From contig CALAJQ010000023.1 of assembly GCA_937922785.1 (NCBI GenBank), positions 124,001 through 188,000 of the forward strand: a stretch of 64,000 nt of DNA, read 5' to 3'. The notes below the pieces were generated by a model. It did not search any database and was not told the origin of the DNA. It saw only the letters and a program-made list of their open reading frames with translations. Shown in pieces: positions 9,705 through 19,065 of the stretch. The stretch is from an uncultured Acidimicrobiales bacterium (lineage in GTDB: Bacteria > Actinomycetota > Acidimicrobiia > Acidimicrobiales > SZUA-35). The translations under genes and the position numbers were made by a program. Each line of letters opens with the position of its first letter. Within the stretch, counting starts at the first letter, position 1.

Positions 9705-10940
9705 TTAGCTTCGCGGAACCGAAGCGCCGATGCGAATCGGTAGTTCCTTTGGCCCGCGAATCTGACCGGGAGACCAGCGAACTGACTCGGGATCGACCAA
9801 TTCGAATTCGTGTATCCGCTCAACCCAAACGTCCAGAGCCACCGACAGTTCCATGCGGGCCAGGTTGGAACCAAGGCAACGATGGATGCCCAGACCAAAG
9901 GCCGCATGCCGGTTCGACTGACGATCGATAATGAACTTATCCGCGTCTTCAAACATCTCAGGATCACGGTTGGCTGCGGGGAACGGCAGCAGCAACCAAT
10001 CGCCTCGCTTGGCTGGACATCCACCTAGGTCGTGGTCTTCGGCAACGATTCGGGCCATTGTCACCGGTGCGTAAAAGCGCAAGAACTCCTCGATTGCAAA
10101 CGGTCGGGTTTCAGGGTCATCACGCAGTCGAGCTAGGTCTTGCGGATTTTGAGCAAGGTGCCAAATGGCGGCCCCTATTGATGACCATGTTGTGTCGATG
10201 CCCGCAATAATCAACAGCGCAATAGAACCGAACACGTGCTCATCAGCTAGGGGCATGCCTTCGATATCTGCCTGGACCAGATAGTCGATGAGGTCACCCC
10301 CTTCTTCTTGACTTCGGGGGTTCTGCCTCCGATTGATGATGTGACCCGTGAGGTAGTACTCCATCGTTTCTTCTTCCGGAATCACACGGTCCGCTGAAGG
10401 TGCCTCGATCACGTTGTGAATGAATCGTCGGAACTTGTCACCGTCTGTCTCGGGCAAACCCAACATCTTCGCAATGATTCGAACCGGGATGTTCTGTGAA
10501 TAGCCTTCGGCTGCGTCTACCGCGCCGTCTGCTGCAACGAGCTCATCGATTAACTCGTGGCAATACTCTCGGGTGTAGTGCTCCAACGCCTCGATGGCCT
10601 TAGGGGCAAACGGCGGAAGCAAGAGACGCCGTGCGATCTTATGGAAGGGAGGGTCAGAGGTAATCGGAGGGGCATATCCCATAGGTGCTCCCGCGATCTC
10701 GGCTCTGTTCTCGCCAATCACAACCCCGTTGCTTGTGTAATTCTCGGTATCACGAGCGATCGCAGCGATGTCTTCGTGTCGTGTCGGCAGCCAAGCGCCG
10801 CCAAAGCGTTCGGTGTGCGCCACAGGACAGCCTTCGCGAAGCTCATCCCAAATTGCCGGCGCATTCTGGCCCCAATCCGGATGAGTATGATCGAAATCGG
10901 TTGCCCAACTCTCGACGGGCTGCTTTTGGGCTTCCATCAA
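9705..10940 (-). CDS. Cytochrome P450
   Basis: 411 residues, the usual length of a soluble bacterial class I P450. The I-helix oxygen-activation motif AGIDTT, the K-helix ExxR (EEFLRFYAP) and the haem loop FGLGIHRCLGSN with the axial cysteine at about 354 are all present. It needs a ferredoxin and reductase, neither of which is encoded nearby. It heads a leftward run with FAD oxidase, amidohydrolase and MFS genes. The leader holds three 15-bp repeats (see 10959-10998). ATG 10940 is used here; ATG 10937 is equally possible (MMEAQKQ). Confidence 0.95.
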   Translation of the reverse strand: MMEAQKQPVESWATDFDHTHPDWGQNAPAIWDELREGCPVAHTERFGGAWLPTRHEDIAAIARDTENYTSNGVVIGENRAEIAGAPMGYAPPITSDPPFHKIARRLLLPPFAPKAIEALEHYTREYCHELIDELVAADGAVDAAEGYSQNIPVRIIAKMLGLPETDGDKFRRFIHNVIEAPSADRVIPEEETMEYYLTGHIINRRQNPRSQEEGGDLIDYLVQADIEGMPLADEHVFGSIALLIIAGIDTTWSSIGAAIWHLAQNPQDLARLRDDPETRPFAIEEFLRFYAPVTMARIVAEDHDLGGCPAKRGDWLLLPFPAANRDPEMFEDADKFIIDRQSNRHAAFGLGIHRCLGSNLARMELSVALDVWVERIHEFELVDPESVRWSPGQIRGPKELPIRIGASVPRS

Positions 10941-10958
10941 ACTGCGCTCCTGGCTCTG

Positions 10959-10998
10959 TCTAACCGTGCAGAATCTAACCGTGCATTATCTAACACTG
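10959..10998. repeat. Three 15-bp direct repeats upstream of P450
   Basis: TCTAACCGTGCA occurs at 10959 and 10974, and a decayed copy TCTAACACTG at 10989, all in the same orientation with a 15-bp period. They lie in the 108-nt leader between the P450 start and the GNAT gene. Position suggests a regulator binding site or part of the promoter of the P450 operon; this is inference. Confidence 0.6.
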
Positions 10999-11048
10999 TA
11001 AGAATTACTATTCTCACCCTATTCAAGTCGGCGTGTCCAGCCAAGGAT

Positions 11049-11807
11049 TCAGCTCTTGGACCCAAACATGTAGACATAGGAATGGCCGCGCTCGAAGCCC
11101 GCTTGCTCATATAGCGAGATCGCAGCGTGGTTGCTAGCGGCCACCTGTAGCCACACCCACTCCGCACCGTTTTTGACACCTGCGCTAATCAGGTGGTTTA
11201 GCACTTGGGTGGCAATTCCTCGGCGCCGTGCACTGGGAGCGGTCAGCATCGCGAATATTCCGAGGGAGTCCTCCAGCAAGACCGATTTGCCGCCGCCCAG
11301 AATCTCGCCGTTATCGCCCGATGCAGCAACAAAACTTGGTTCTGGGTCTTCCATCGTGATTTCCCGGACCCGGTCTGGATCGTCAACCAGTTGCGCTAAT
11401 CGTGGATCAATTGTTGGTGTGGTAACCAAAGTGACACCAACAGTGGCGACCGGCCGTAGAGAAATCCTGTGGACCGGCGCCCACAGAACTAGCGCGCCGT
11501 CTACCTCTTCGTATGACTTGTCGCGCAGCGCTGAAATTAGGGCGTCGCCGGTCGGTTCGAACACCTGGAAACCGCACCGCAGGTTGCGCTCTTGATACCA
11601 GCGTTCGGCAGTTGCTATAGCAGTTGGCAGCGACACACCGGGTTCGCCGCCGGGCCAAACAGTGTTGGCCCGGCTGGTCGCTCCGATACTTGCCCGCAGT
11701 GCCCACTCACCTAACAACATCCGCTCGAACCCGGGCATCGCCTGATCGCTCACAACCTCGAGCCGGCGTCGAATCGCTTCGGGTGGTTTGCCAGCCTCTT
11801 GCTCCAT
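11049..11807 (-). CDS. GNAT family N-acetyltransferase
   Basis: 252 residues with one clear C-terminal GNAT domain. The acetyl-CoA pyrophosphate loop is RRRGIATQVLNHL (about 192-204), followed by WLQVAASNHAAISLYEQAGF, the typical beta5-alpha4 segment. The N-terminal 120 residues look like a degenerate second GNAT copy (WALRASIGATSRANTVWP ... AERWYQERNL), an arrangement seen in GNAT proteins of actinobacteria. The acceptor is unknown; small molecule or peptide N-termini are the family range. It stands as a single gene between the P450 leader and the CAP lipoprotein. Confidence 0.88.
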   Translation of the reverse strand: MEQEAGKPPEAIRRRLEVVSDQAMPGFERMLLGEWALRASIGATSRANTVWPGGEPGVSLPTAIATAERWYQERNLRCGFQVFEPTGDALISALRDKSYEEVDGALVLWAPVHRISLRPVATVGVTLVTTPTIDPRLAQLVDDPDRVREITMEDPEPSFVAASGDNGEILGGGKSVLLEDSLGIFAMLTAPSARRRGIATQVLNHLISAGVKNGAEWVWLQVAASNHAAISLYEQAGFERGHSYVYMFGSKS

Positions 11808-11860
11808 AGGACCAAGCTAGGCGCTGCCATGACTGTCGATTAGATCTTTCGATTTGCTAT

Positions 11861-12616
11861 CTATCGATCGAACACGTGTGTTGCGTGCCAGCCGCTGGCG
11901 TCTTTGTAGAAACCCATGCCGGCCAACGTGTAGTCCGGACTGGTCATGTTTGCGTAATGCCCTGGGCTGTTAATCCACATTTCGTGCATGGCCGCTGCGG
12001 CCTCAGCAGGACTTAGTGAGCTTTGACTATTCCAAGCGATGTTTTCGCCGTACGGACCATCACTGTGCTCAAACTCGCCAGTGCTAGCCATGGTCTGGCT
12101 CCAGTTACGGGCGAATGCGTCCATGTCTGAGGCGCGGGTCAGCTGAGCCAGTCCAAGTGACGCCCTTAACTCATTGAGCAGCCGGAACGACTCGGCCTCT
12201 GCTTGGGCCAGTTCGCCAGCGTCAGCAGGAACATCAGCAGTGGGGTCTGCTGGCGCATCAGGTGCGGCTGGCTCGCTCGGTGCTGGTGCGGCCGGTGCCG
12301 GGTTCTCTGGGTTGGGCGCCTCGGGGGCGCTCATTGGAACTGTGGTTGGAGCCTCAGATTCCGGAGCTGGTTTTGTGCTGTCTTCTGGCTGGTCCTCTGA
12401 CTGGTCATCTGGGATGTCAGCGGGTGCTTCGGTTGTTTCAGATTCAGCGGTGGTCGAAGTCGCTTCGTCCAACATCGCAAGGGTGTCTGGCTCAAGGCTG
12501 TCTTCCGCGTTTCCGCATGCGCCAAGCGCCAGACTTAGCGCCAGGGCTGCACCCAAAGCGCGAGATCGATTGGACTTGGGGTTTGCTGTTCGGACAGTCG
12601 GTATTGTGAAAGTCAT
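11861..12616 (-). CDS. CAP/SCP-domain lipoprotein
   Basis: 251 residues from ATG 12616, chosen because AAGGAG lies 9 nt upstream; the longer ATG 12634 start would contain that site. A signal peptide ends in a lipobox (LALGAC, about residue 34), then an acidic Thr/Ser/Pro/Ala-rich linker of about 100 residues, then a complete CAP domain: EAESFRLLNELRASLGL, the cavity histidine in EHSDGPYGENIAW, and SPGHYANM. Such proteins are exported and membrane-anchored; molecular function in bacteria is mostly unknown. The linker has low-complexity PAPAAPAPSEPAAPDAPADP-like sequence, typical of a wall-spanning tether. Confidence 0.9.
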   Translation of the reverse strand: MTFTIPTVRTANPKSNRSRALGAALALSLALGACGNAEDSLEPDTLAMLDEATSTTAESETTEAPADIPDDQSEDQPEDSTKPAPESEAPTTVPMSAPEAPNPENPAPAAPAPSEPAAPDAPADPTADVPADAGELAQAEAESFRLLNELRASLGLAQLTRASDMDAFARNWSQTMASTGEFEHSDGPYGENIAWNSQSSLSPAEAAAAMHEMWINSPGHYANMTSPDYTLAGMGFYKDASGWHATHVFDR

Positions 12617-12745
12617 TGCACGTGACTCCTTCATTGGTTCGGCAGAGTCTTCGGCAATTGGGCAAAAATACTTGAGCCAAAAGGTCTAGGCCCGGCGACC
12701 TAGCAGCAACCGATTCCTGGGTCCCTGTGCAAGTAGCCTGGGGTT

Positions 12746-15643
12746 ATGCGCCTTGAATCAAGATGGACAGCGATTCTCCTAGCGGTAGCTCTAACCGCTG
12801 CTGCCTGCACAAACAGTTCTGAAGAAGCCGACCCAACAACCACGGCACAAGAATCGGCTACAAGTTCAGGTTCTGGAGAGAACGGGGATCAAGCTGACTC
12901 ACCCGACAGCGACCCAGGGGTTCGGGGTTCGGGGTTCAGCGCGCCGGTGATGGATGAAACATTCCTCGAGATTGGCTCTGACATTAGGGTGGGTGCGCTT
13001 GACAACGGGTTGACCTACTACGTAATGGAGAACGACTCCCCCGGCCAATCTGTCTCAATGCGGCTAGCGGTAAAGGCTGGCGGTTTCCATGAGAATCCGC
13101 AGGGGACGGGCATCGCTCACTTCCTTGAACACATGATGTTCAACGGCACCACCAAGTATCCGGGAAACACGATTGATACCGCTTTGCGATCAATTGGTGC
13201 CGAAATCGGTCCGGACTTCAACGCCTACACCAGTGCCACCGAGACTGTCTACCAGATCAAGGTTGAAGACAGTGGCAACAGAGTTGAAACTGCTGTAGAC
13301 ATCCTGGCGCAATGGGCGTCCGAAGCAACCCTCGACCCAGGCGAAGTGGCCGCCGAGGCGCCAATTGTTCGAGAGGAGTTGCGACTTAGAGAATCGGGTG
13401 AAGGCCTCGTCAACGCCCAATTCGACAAGCTTTACCACCAGGACACTCCGTTTGCTGATGTCGCCGTAGCCGGCACCGCGGAGACAATCAACGCCACCAC
13501 TCCTGAAGTTCTGCGGGCCTACTACGACACCTGGTACCGGCCCGACAACATGGCCGTTGTCATCGTTGGAGATAGAGACGTTGATGATCTCGAAAGGCTT
13601 GTGGTGGACAGCTTCTCGGCGATGGAAGCTCGGGGTCTGTCGCCCGATTCGGCCATTGATGACTTCACGCTTCGCACCGAGCCCATCGTGGACGTCATCA
13701 TTGAACCGACCTACGCCGATGCCTCAGTTAGCGTCGACGTCCCGTTGCGGGCCTGGAACCTTGGTACCAAGGGCGGTCAAAAGCTTTGGGTTACTGAGAT
13801 CCTTCACGGGGTGATGATTAACTCCCGGATTGACGAAGGGATCCAGACCGGCCGCCTAGATCTAGAACGCGGCTTCGGGCAGTGGTTTGGGTGGGATCGC
13901 GGCCTCCAGTACATGGGGTTCAACGCGGCTTCGTCAGATCTTGAGGCTGCGGCTGAGGTGTTGCTTACCGAAATTGAATCAAGCATCAAGACTGGATTCA
14001 CTCAGGCCGAGCTAGATCGCGCCGTCGACATATGGCGCAACATTCAGGAACAGCGCCTTCTAGGTGAGAACGACATCTCTGATGATGAATGGGCGAACAA
14101 CATTCTCGAAGACTTCTTGGATGAAACCGACCTGCAATCGATTGAGGACTCGGTTGCGATGAACTTGGAAATTCTCGACAATCTAAACATTGATGAGGTG
14201 AACAACCACTGGGGTTGGGCGATGACTTCAGCCGAACCCATTGTTGCGACGATTGGCCCCGACGAAGCAACCGTGGGAGACGCAGCCAGCCTTGTGGCCG
14301 CCCTACAGCGAGCACGCGATGCCGAAGCAACCAGTTTCGACGACGACATCGAAGAGATCGCCGAGCTTATGGGCCAGCCTGAACCTGTCCGCGAAGTCGC
14401 ACTAACCGACCTGGAAGAAAATCCTGGATTCTCAGCGGTCTTCGAGAACGGAATGCAAGTCATTTTCAGCCCGTCCACGATTGATGAAAACAACCTGACC
14501 GTCTTGACTGTGTCGCCGGGTGGCAAGTCTCAGTTGGCCGAAGCCGATGCTCGCCTGGCTGAGGCAGCTGTCAACGTAGTTAACTCCAGCGGAGTCGGAC
14601 CCTATTCGGCAATTCAAAAGAACCGTTACTTAAGCTCGCGTGATGCAACCGCACGCGCTTATGTAGATGACTACGTCGAGGGTTTCTTCGGTGGGTCACC
14701 TGCTGACGAACTGGAGATCCTGCTTCAGCTGATGTACCTAGGCATCACCGAGCCCACGGCCGAATCGGTGAAACTCGACCAACAGATCGAGGCTCAGCGA
14801 GATCAAATCGACTTCATATCGCTCGATTCGGCCCAAGCTGCGACGGTAGCTTTGGTAGATGCCCGGTCTGGTGGCGCACAATTTGCCTTCAGCCCAACCT
14901 CGGCCGATTTGACTGGGTTCGATGAAACCCAGGTAATGGACATCTACAACGATCGCTTCCAGTCACTTGATGAGCACATCGTGTACATCGTCGGGGACGC
15001 CGATGAGCGAGATGTTCTTGAGCTCGCTCGGGCATACATTGGCTCGCTGCCAGATCCCAGGCCCGATACCACCCAAGGCGGGCTTGAGACGCCTGGCGAC
15101 GTCTCAATTTCCACAGACGTGGGAAGCGGATCCGCAGCCGGTGCCTACCGTCTTCTGTATGCAGGTTCAGCGGATGAGACAGTAAGGCACCGGGTACTAG
15201 CCGAGGTTGCGGACAACCTTCTTAACGATCGAGTCTTCTCAGTGGTCAGAGAAGAGTTGGGCGCCACCTACGGCGGAAGTGCCTTCATCACCTTCAACGA
15301 GCCAGGTGACAGTGCTGACTTGACCGTCTCAATCAACGGAGATCCGGCCCGCATCGATGAGATTGGCAACACTGTAACTGCAGAACTTGAGGCCCTTGGC
15401 GCCGGCCAGATCGACCCCCAGGACTTTGAGGAAGCGGTCACGGTTGTTGGTGGTCGCTATAACTTCATTAACAACGGCTTCATCCTTGAGTCGCTGTTCG
15501 ATGAAGCCGCCGGCGGCGAGATAATCACCCGCCAAGCTCAGCGCGACGCCTTAGAGCAAGTCACGATTGAGAGCTTGTCTCAATTCATTGCCTCGTTCCT
15601 TACTGGGACTGACCGCATTGAAGTCAAGAACGTACCCAGCTAG
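12746..15643 (+). CDS. M16 family zinc peptidase, secreted lipoprotein
   Basis: 965 residues. A lipoprotein signal (LTAAACTNSS, cysteine at about 21) is followed by a Thr/Ser/Asp-rich tether and two M16 halves. The N-terminal half holds the inverted zinc motif HFLEH near residue 125 and the downstream glutamate in IVREELRLRES. The C-terminal half (from about 560) lacks HxxEH, as usual for the inactive partner half of pitrilysin-type enzymes. The length and single-chain layout match PqqL-like peptidases. It would degrade peptides outside the membrane. It is divergent from the CAP lipoprotein, so two exported proteins share a 130-nt promoter region. Confidence 0.92.
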   Translation: MRLESRWTAILLAVALTAAACTNSSEEADPTTTAQESATSSGSGENGDQADSPDSDPGVRGSGFSAPVMDETFLEIGSDIRVGALDNGLTYYVMENDSPGQSVSMRLAVKAGGFHENPQGTGIAHFLEHMMFNGTTKYPGNTIDTALRSIGAEIGPDFNAYTSATETVYQIKVEDSGNRVETAVDILAQWASEATLDPGEVAAEAPIVREELRLRESGEGLVNAQFDKLYHQDTPFADVAVAGTAETINATTPEVLRAYYDTWYRPDNMAVVIVGDRDVDDLERLVVDSFSAMEARGLSPDSAIDDFTLRTEPIVDVIIEPTYADASVSVDVPLRAWNLGTKGGQKLWVTEILHGVMINSRIDEGIQTGRLDLERGFGQWFGWDRGLQYMGFNAASSDLEAAAEVLLTEIESSIKTGFTQAELDRAVDIWRNIQEQRLLGENDISDDEWANNILEDFLDETDLQSIEDSVAMNLEILDNLNIDEVNNHWGWAMTSAEPIVATIGPDEATVGDAASLVAALQRARDAEATSFDDDIEEIAELMGQPEPVREVALTDLEENPGFSAVFENGMQVIFSPSTIDENNLTVLTVSPGGKSQLAEADARLAEAAVNVVNSSGVGPYSAIQKNRYLSSRDATARAYVDDYVEGFFGGSPADELEILLQLMYLGITEPTAESVKLDQQIEAQRDQIDFISLDSAQAATVALVDARSGGAQFAFSPTSADLTGFDETQVMDIYNDRFQSLDEHIVYIVGDADERDVLELARAYIGSLPDPRPDTTQGGLETPGDVSISTDVGSGSAAGAYRLLYAGSADETVRHRVLAEVADNLLNDRVFSVVREELGATYGGSAFITFNEPGDSADLTVSINGDPARIDEIGNTVTAELEALGAGQIDPQDFEEAVTVVGGRYNFINNGFILESLFDEAAGGEIITRQAQRDALEQVTIESLSQFIASFLTGTDRIEVKNVPS

Positions 15644-15666
15644 TACTACCCACTACCTACAAGCAA

Positions 15667-17079
15667 TTACAGAGCAGGCCTGCGCAGCCCGACAGGATTG
15701 GCCTGTTCGAAGGCGTGTGCCAACTGCAACACACCAAAGTCATCGAGATGGCGACCAATCAGCTGGAGGCCAACTGGCAGACCACTTGGTGTGAAACCGG
15801 CAGGCACTGATAACGCCGGGCAACCAGTAACGGTGATGACGCAACAGGACATCATCCAGTCGATGTAGGTGTCCATCTGAACACCGTTGATCTCGGTGAC
15901 CCATTCGGTCTCGTGGGAGAAGGGAACCACCTGGCTTACAGGAGCGACCAGGAAGTCGAAATCGGTCATGAAATCAGCGAAGCGCTCGAACAACTTTGTA
16001 CGAGCCTTAGTTGCGGCTCCTATTTCTGGCCCGCTTAGGGATCTTCCAAGGTCAACATTCCAGATGACGGTGTCTTTTAGTTTGTCACGGTGGTTGGCGT
16101 ACTCGTTAACAAGACCAAGCTCAAAATGCCAGGCTCGCAACTTCTGAAAGATGTCTTCAGCTCCCGAGAGGTCAGGGTCGGCGTCGACGATCTCGCAGCC
16201 GAGCGATTCAAAGACCTCACGGTTCGCTGCCATGACGTCCAGCACTTCTTGTTGCACTGGCATCTCGCCAAGGCGTGGGCTCCAAGCGATACGAGCACCG
16301 GACAAGTCTCTGCTGAGATCTCTTGCAAAGCTCGAAGGAGACCCCGGCAAAGAGTTCGGGACTCTGTGATCGGCTCCGGCAATTGCGGTGAGCATCAGCG
16401 CCACGTCGCCCACGGTTCGCGCCATCGGTCCATGGATACCAAAATCGGACCACCCAGCCGACGACGGCCAAACTGGCACTCGCCCGCCGGAAGTTCTGAA
16501 ACCGACGATATTGCAAAAACTTGCCGGGTTGCGTAGTGATCCACCCATGTCGCTACCGTCGGCCAACGGAATCATCCCTGCGGCCAAGGCTGCCGCCGCT
16601 CCGCCGCTAGAGCCGCCACTTGTTTTTTCTAAGTCATAGGGGTTCTTTGTTGCCCCAAATATTGGGTTGAACGTCTGGCTGCCAGCTCCGAACTCAGGGG
16701 TGTTCGTTTTGCCAATCGTGATTGCTCCAGCATCAACCATCCTCTGAACGATCAGCGCGTTTTCGGTTGGCACCAAATCTGCAAGTATCGGAGACCCTGA
16801 CGTTGTGCGCATGCCCTGGGTGTCGTGAAGGTCTTTGTGAGCTACCGGAAGCCCGTGCAGCGGACCAAGCTCGTCGTTGGAAGCCGTCTTGTTGTCGGCC
16901 TCTGCGGCGCCAGCCATCGCAAGCTCCGGATCTAAGGTCACAATCGCATTTACGGCCGGATTCACCCTGTCGATCTGCCCAAGATGAGCTTCCATCACCT
17001 CTCGGGCCGACAACTCCTTGCTGGCTATCTTGGCCGCCATGTCAGTTGCAGTTAGCCAGATAATCTCGTTGTCGCTCAT
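15667..17079 (-). CDS. Amidase (amidase-signature family)
   Basis: 470 residues. The Ser-cisSer-Lys triad is visible: lysine in VAHKDLHDTQG, the cis-serine in the GGSSGGAAAALAAG signature and the nucleophile in ADGSDMGGSLRNPA. Family members hydrolyse carboxamides; GatA-like transamidase function is unlikely because gatB and gatC are not adjacent. The leader contains a perfect 10-bp hairpin (17102-17134) 22 nt before the ATG. It ends 24 nt from the convergent M16 gene. Confidence 0.92.
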   Translation of the reverse strand: MSDNEIIWLTATDMAAKIASKELSAREVMEAHLGQIDRVNPAVNAIVTLDPELAMAGAAEADNKTASNDELGPLHGLPVAHKDLHDTQGMRTTSGSPILADLVPTENALIVQRMVDAGAITIGKTNTPEFGAGSQTFNPIFGATKNPYDLEKTSGGSSGGAAAALAAGMIPLADGSDMGGSLRNPASFCNIVGFRTSGGRVPVWPSSAGWSDFGIHGPMARTVGDVALMLTAIAGADHRVPNSLPGSPSSFARDLSRDLSGARIAWSPRLGEMPVQQEVLDVMAANREVFESLGCEIVDADPDLSGAEDIFQKLRAWHFELGLVNEYANHRDKLKDTVIWNVDLGRSLSGPEIGAATKARTKLFERFADFMTDFDFLVAPVSQVVPFSHETEWVTEINGVQMDTYIDWMMSCCVITVTGCPALSVPAGFTPSGLPVGLQLIGRHLDDFGVLQLAHAFEQANPVGLRRPAL

Positions 17080-17101
17080 CAGGACCAGACCATAAACGCG
17101 A

Positions 17102-17134
17102 AACGTGGGAGCAGCAACGAGCTACTCCCACGTT
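17102..17134. promoter_or_regulatory. Inverted repeat in the amidase leader
   Basis: AACGTGGGAG (17102-17111) and CTCCCACGTT (17125-17134) form a perfect 10-bp stem with a 13-nt loop. On the amidase transcript it lies just upstream of ATG 17079. It may be an operator or an RNA hairpin; no T-run follows it in the amidase direction. Confidence 0.5.
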
Positions 17135-17181
17135 CCTAACTATCTTTTGCTGGGGACCTGATGATTCGTTTGCCGTTCCCC

Positions 17182-17307
17182 GGCCACGGAGGCCGCCCGA
17201 CTTCCGCCGGTGACTCTCATTGTGGCCACGGAGGCCGCCCGACTTTCGCCGGTGACTCTCATTGTGGCCACGGAGGCCGCCCGACTTTCGCCGGTGGCTC
17301 GCTTAGG
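17182..17307. repeat. 42-bp tandem repeat, about three copies
   Basis: Units begin at 17182, 17224 and 17266 with GGCCACGGAGGCCGCCCGAC. Copies 1 and 2 differ by one base (CTTCC versus CTTTC); copy 3 diverges after about 32 nt. GGCC-ACGGA-GGCC at the head of each unit is a short inverted repeat. No gene overlaps it. Confidence 0.85.
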
Positions 17308-17518
17308 GTTTTGGCTTGCGAGCGGGACACGCTCGCTGCTCACATCAGGGGTGACCGGCTGGTATTCACCAGGGGTCCAGCTAGCCGCTAGCGACCAGCC
17401 ACCTCCAAGGTCCCAGAAATTATGTAATTCAGTTTGACCACCTCCTTCCTCTTGGTGGAACCAGTGTTGCACAAACTTTGTTGGCTGTACCAACTATTAA
17501 CGCCCTAACTTTGGAGAG

Positions 17519-18976
17519 GTGAACCACAACCTCTACGCAGCCCTTCGAGAAGCGTTTAGCCAAGACCTCAACAAGACGTTCCTGTCCCAGCCCGGTGACA
17601 GCGAAGTGTCTTATGGAGAGATCGACATAATCTCGGCGAAGTTGGCTAACACCTTGGTGGATCTCGGAGTGGGAATTGGTGACAGAGTCGTTGTACAGGT
17701 TCCGAAGTCAGCAGAAGCGGTGGCGCTGTATCTTGCTTGCCTACGCATGGGTGCGGTCTACATGCCGCTTAACACTAGCTACACCGCAAACGAGGTTCAG
17801 TACTTCATCGACGACGCGCGGCCGAGCCTGTATGTGCACGGCGGTTCTACTGATGTCACCGGCCCTCAGAACCTAAGTCTCATCGAACTCACACAGATTG
17901 GGTTCGGAAAGTCAGCGACTCATGCGGTAGTGCAAAGGTCCGCAGATGACCTGGCGGCGATGCTGTACACCTCAGGCACAACTGGGCGGTCAAAAGGGGC
18001 CATGCTGACCCATTCGAACTTAGTTTCCAATGCCCATGCACTTCATGACATCTGGGGATTTGTTGAGGGTGATGTGTTGTTGCACGTGCTGCCCATTTTC
18101 CACGTGCATGGCCTGTTCGTTGCGCTGCATACTGCAATGTTGAACGCCAGCACAGTCATCTTCCTTGACCGGTTCACCACCGAAGATGCGATCGCAAACA
18201 TCCCAAGCGCAACAGTGATGATGGGAGTTCCCACCCACTACATCCGACTTCTCGAAGACAAGCGTTTCAACTCAGACCTGTGCAAGTCGATGCGGCTGTT
18301 CACATCAGGGTCAGCCCCGATGACTGAAGCCGTGCACGAAGAATTTGCCCAACGAACTGGCCAACGAATTCTCGAACGCTACGGAATGACTGAGGCCGGG
18401 ATGATCACGTCCAATCCCTACAACGGCGACCGAGTCCCTGGGACGGTCGGTTTCGCTCTTCCAGGGGTGCAGCTTCGCGTATGCCGTGAAGATGGCCAAT
18501 CGTGCGCTCCCGGCGAGGCCGGCGTTGTTGAGATGAAAGGCCCAAACCTCTTCGCTGGATATTGGGAGATGCCGGAAAAGACAAGCGCAGAGCATCGACC
18601 CGACGGTTTCTTTATCACCGGCGACGTCGGTTCCTTGGATGAAGCCGGACGTCTAACCCTTGAAGGCCGATCGGGCGACATGATCATTTCAGGTGGCTAC
18701 AACATTTACCCAAAGGAGATCGAAGTAGTTCTTGACGCAGTAGAGGGCGTGTCGGAATCGGCGGTGATAGGGATACCCAGCCCTGACCTTGGTGAGGTGC
18801 CGTTCGCTGTGATTGTTGGGCTGAGCGACTCAGCGACGACCGAAGCCATCAGCTATGCCCTGGAAGCAAAGCTCGCTCGATTCAAGCGCCCTCGATCCAT
18901 AGAGTTCGTTGAAGAACTCCCCCGCAACGCTATGGGCAAGGTGCAAAAGGCAGAGCTGCGGAAGCGTTTCGGCTGA
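17519..18976 (+). CDS. matB: Malonyl-CoA synthetase-like acyl-CoA ligase
   Basis: 485-residue ANL-superfamily ligase. The AMP loop is YTSGTTGRSKGAML; RYGMTEAGMITSNPY, GFFITGDVG and the C-terminal lysine region LPRNAMGKVQKAELR are present. The overall text, for example YLACLRMGAVYMPLNTSYT, PGTVGFALPGVQLRV and ISGGYNIYPKEIE, follows MatB proteins closely, which activate malonate or methylmalonate to the CoA thioester. The substrate is inferred from that resemblance, not from context, as no malonate decarboxylase is nearby. The start is GTG 17519, with GGAGAG directly abutting it, an unusually short spacing. Confidence 0.85.
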   Translation: MNHNLYAALREAFSQDLNKTFLSQPGDSEVSYGEIDIISAKLANTLVDLGVGIGDRVVVQVPKSAEAVALYLACLRMGAVYMPLNTSYTANEVQYFIDDARPSLYVHGGSTDVTGPQNLSLIELTQIGFGKSATHAVVQRSADDLAAMLYTSGTTGRSKGAMLTHSNLVSNAHALHDIWGFVEGDVLLHVLPIFHVHGLFVALHTAMLNASTVIFLDRFTTEDAIANIPSATVMMGVPTHYIRLLEDKRFNSDLCKSMRLFTSGSAPMTEAVHEEFAQRTGQRILERYGMTEAGMITSNPYNGDRVPGTVGFALPGVQLRVCREDGQSCAPGEAGVVEMKGPNLFAGYWEMPEKTSAEHRPDGFFITGDVGSLDEAGRLTLEGRSGDMIISGGYNIYPKEIEVVLDAVEGVSESAVIGIPSPDLGEVPFAVIVGLSDSATTEAISYALEAKLARFKRPRSIEFVEELPRNAMGKVQKAELRKRFG

Positions 18977-18998
18977 AAGGACCCTGGCGCAAAAACTA

Positions 18999-19035
18999 CT
19001 GAAGGCCGGACCCCTCTCCCAGGTCCGGCCTTCAG
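18999..19035. terminator. Bidirectional terminator between matB and HU gene
   Basis: CTGAAGGCCGGACC (18999-19012) and GGTCCGGCCTTCAG (19022-19035) form a perfect 14-bp stem with a 9-nt loop. On the minus strand TAGTTTTTG follows the stem, as for an intrinsic terminator of the HU gene; on the plus strand CACATTTTC follows for matB. Confidence 0.85.
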
Positions 19036-19065
19036 CACATTTTCAGCCTCAGAAAGGCCTAGAGA

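Larger units (their letters stand above)
17080..17518. other. Gene-free 439-nt interval between amidase and matB
   Basis: No convincing gene is present. It holds a hairpin (17102-17134), a 42-bp tandem repeat (17182-17307) and the probable promoter of matB. Short open frames exist through the repeat in more than one frame only because its 42-bp unit contains no stop. Confidence 0.7.

Noticed and set aside
9698-10024. 109-residue N-terminal extension of the FAD oxidase frame
   Set aside because: It lies wholly inside the P450 coding region, is rich in Arg/Trp/Cys without domain sense, and ATG 9697 follows the P450 stop at operon spacing.
17140-17493. Open frames through the 42-bp repeat on both strands
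   Set aside because: The repeat has no stop in several frames; the resulting GHGGRP-type peptides have no ribosome site or protein character.
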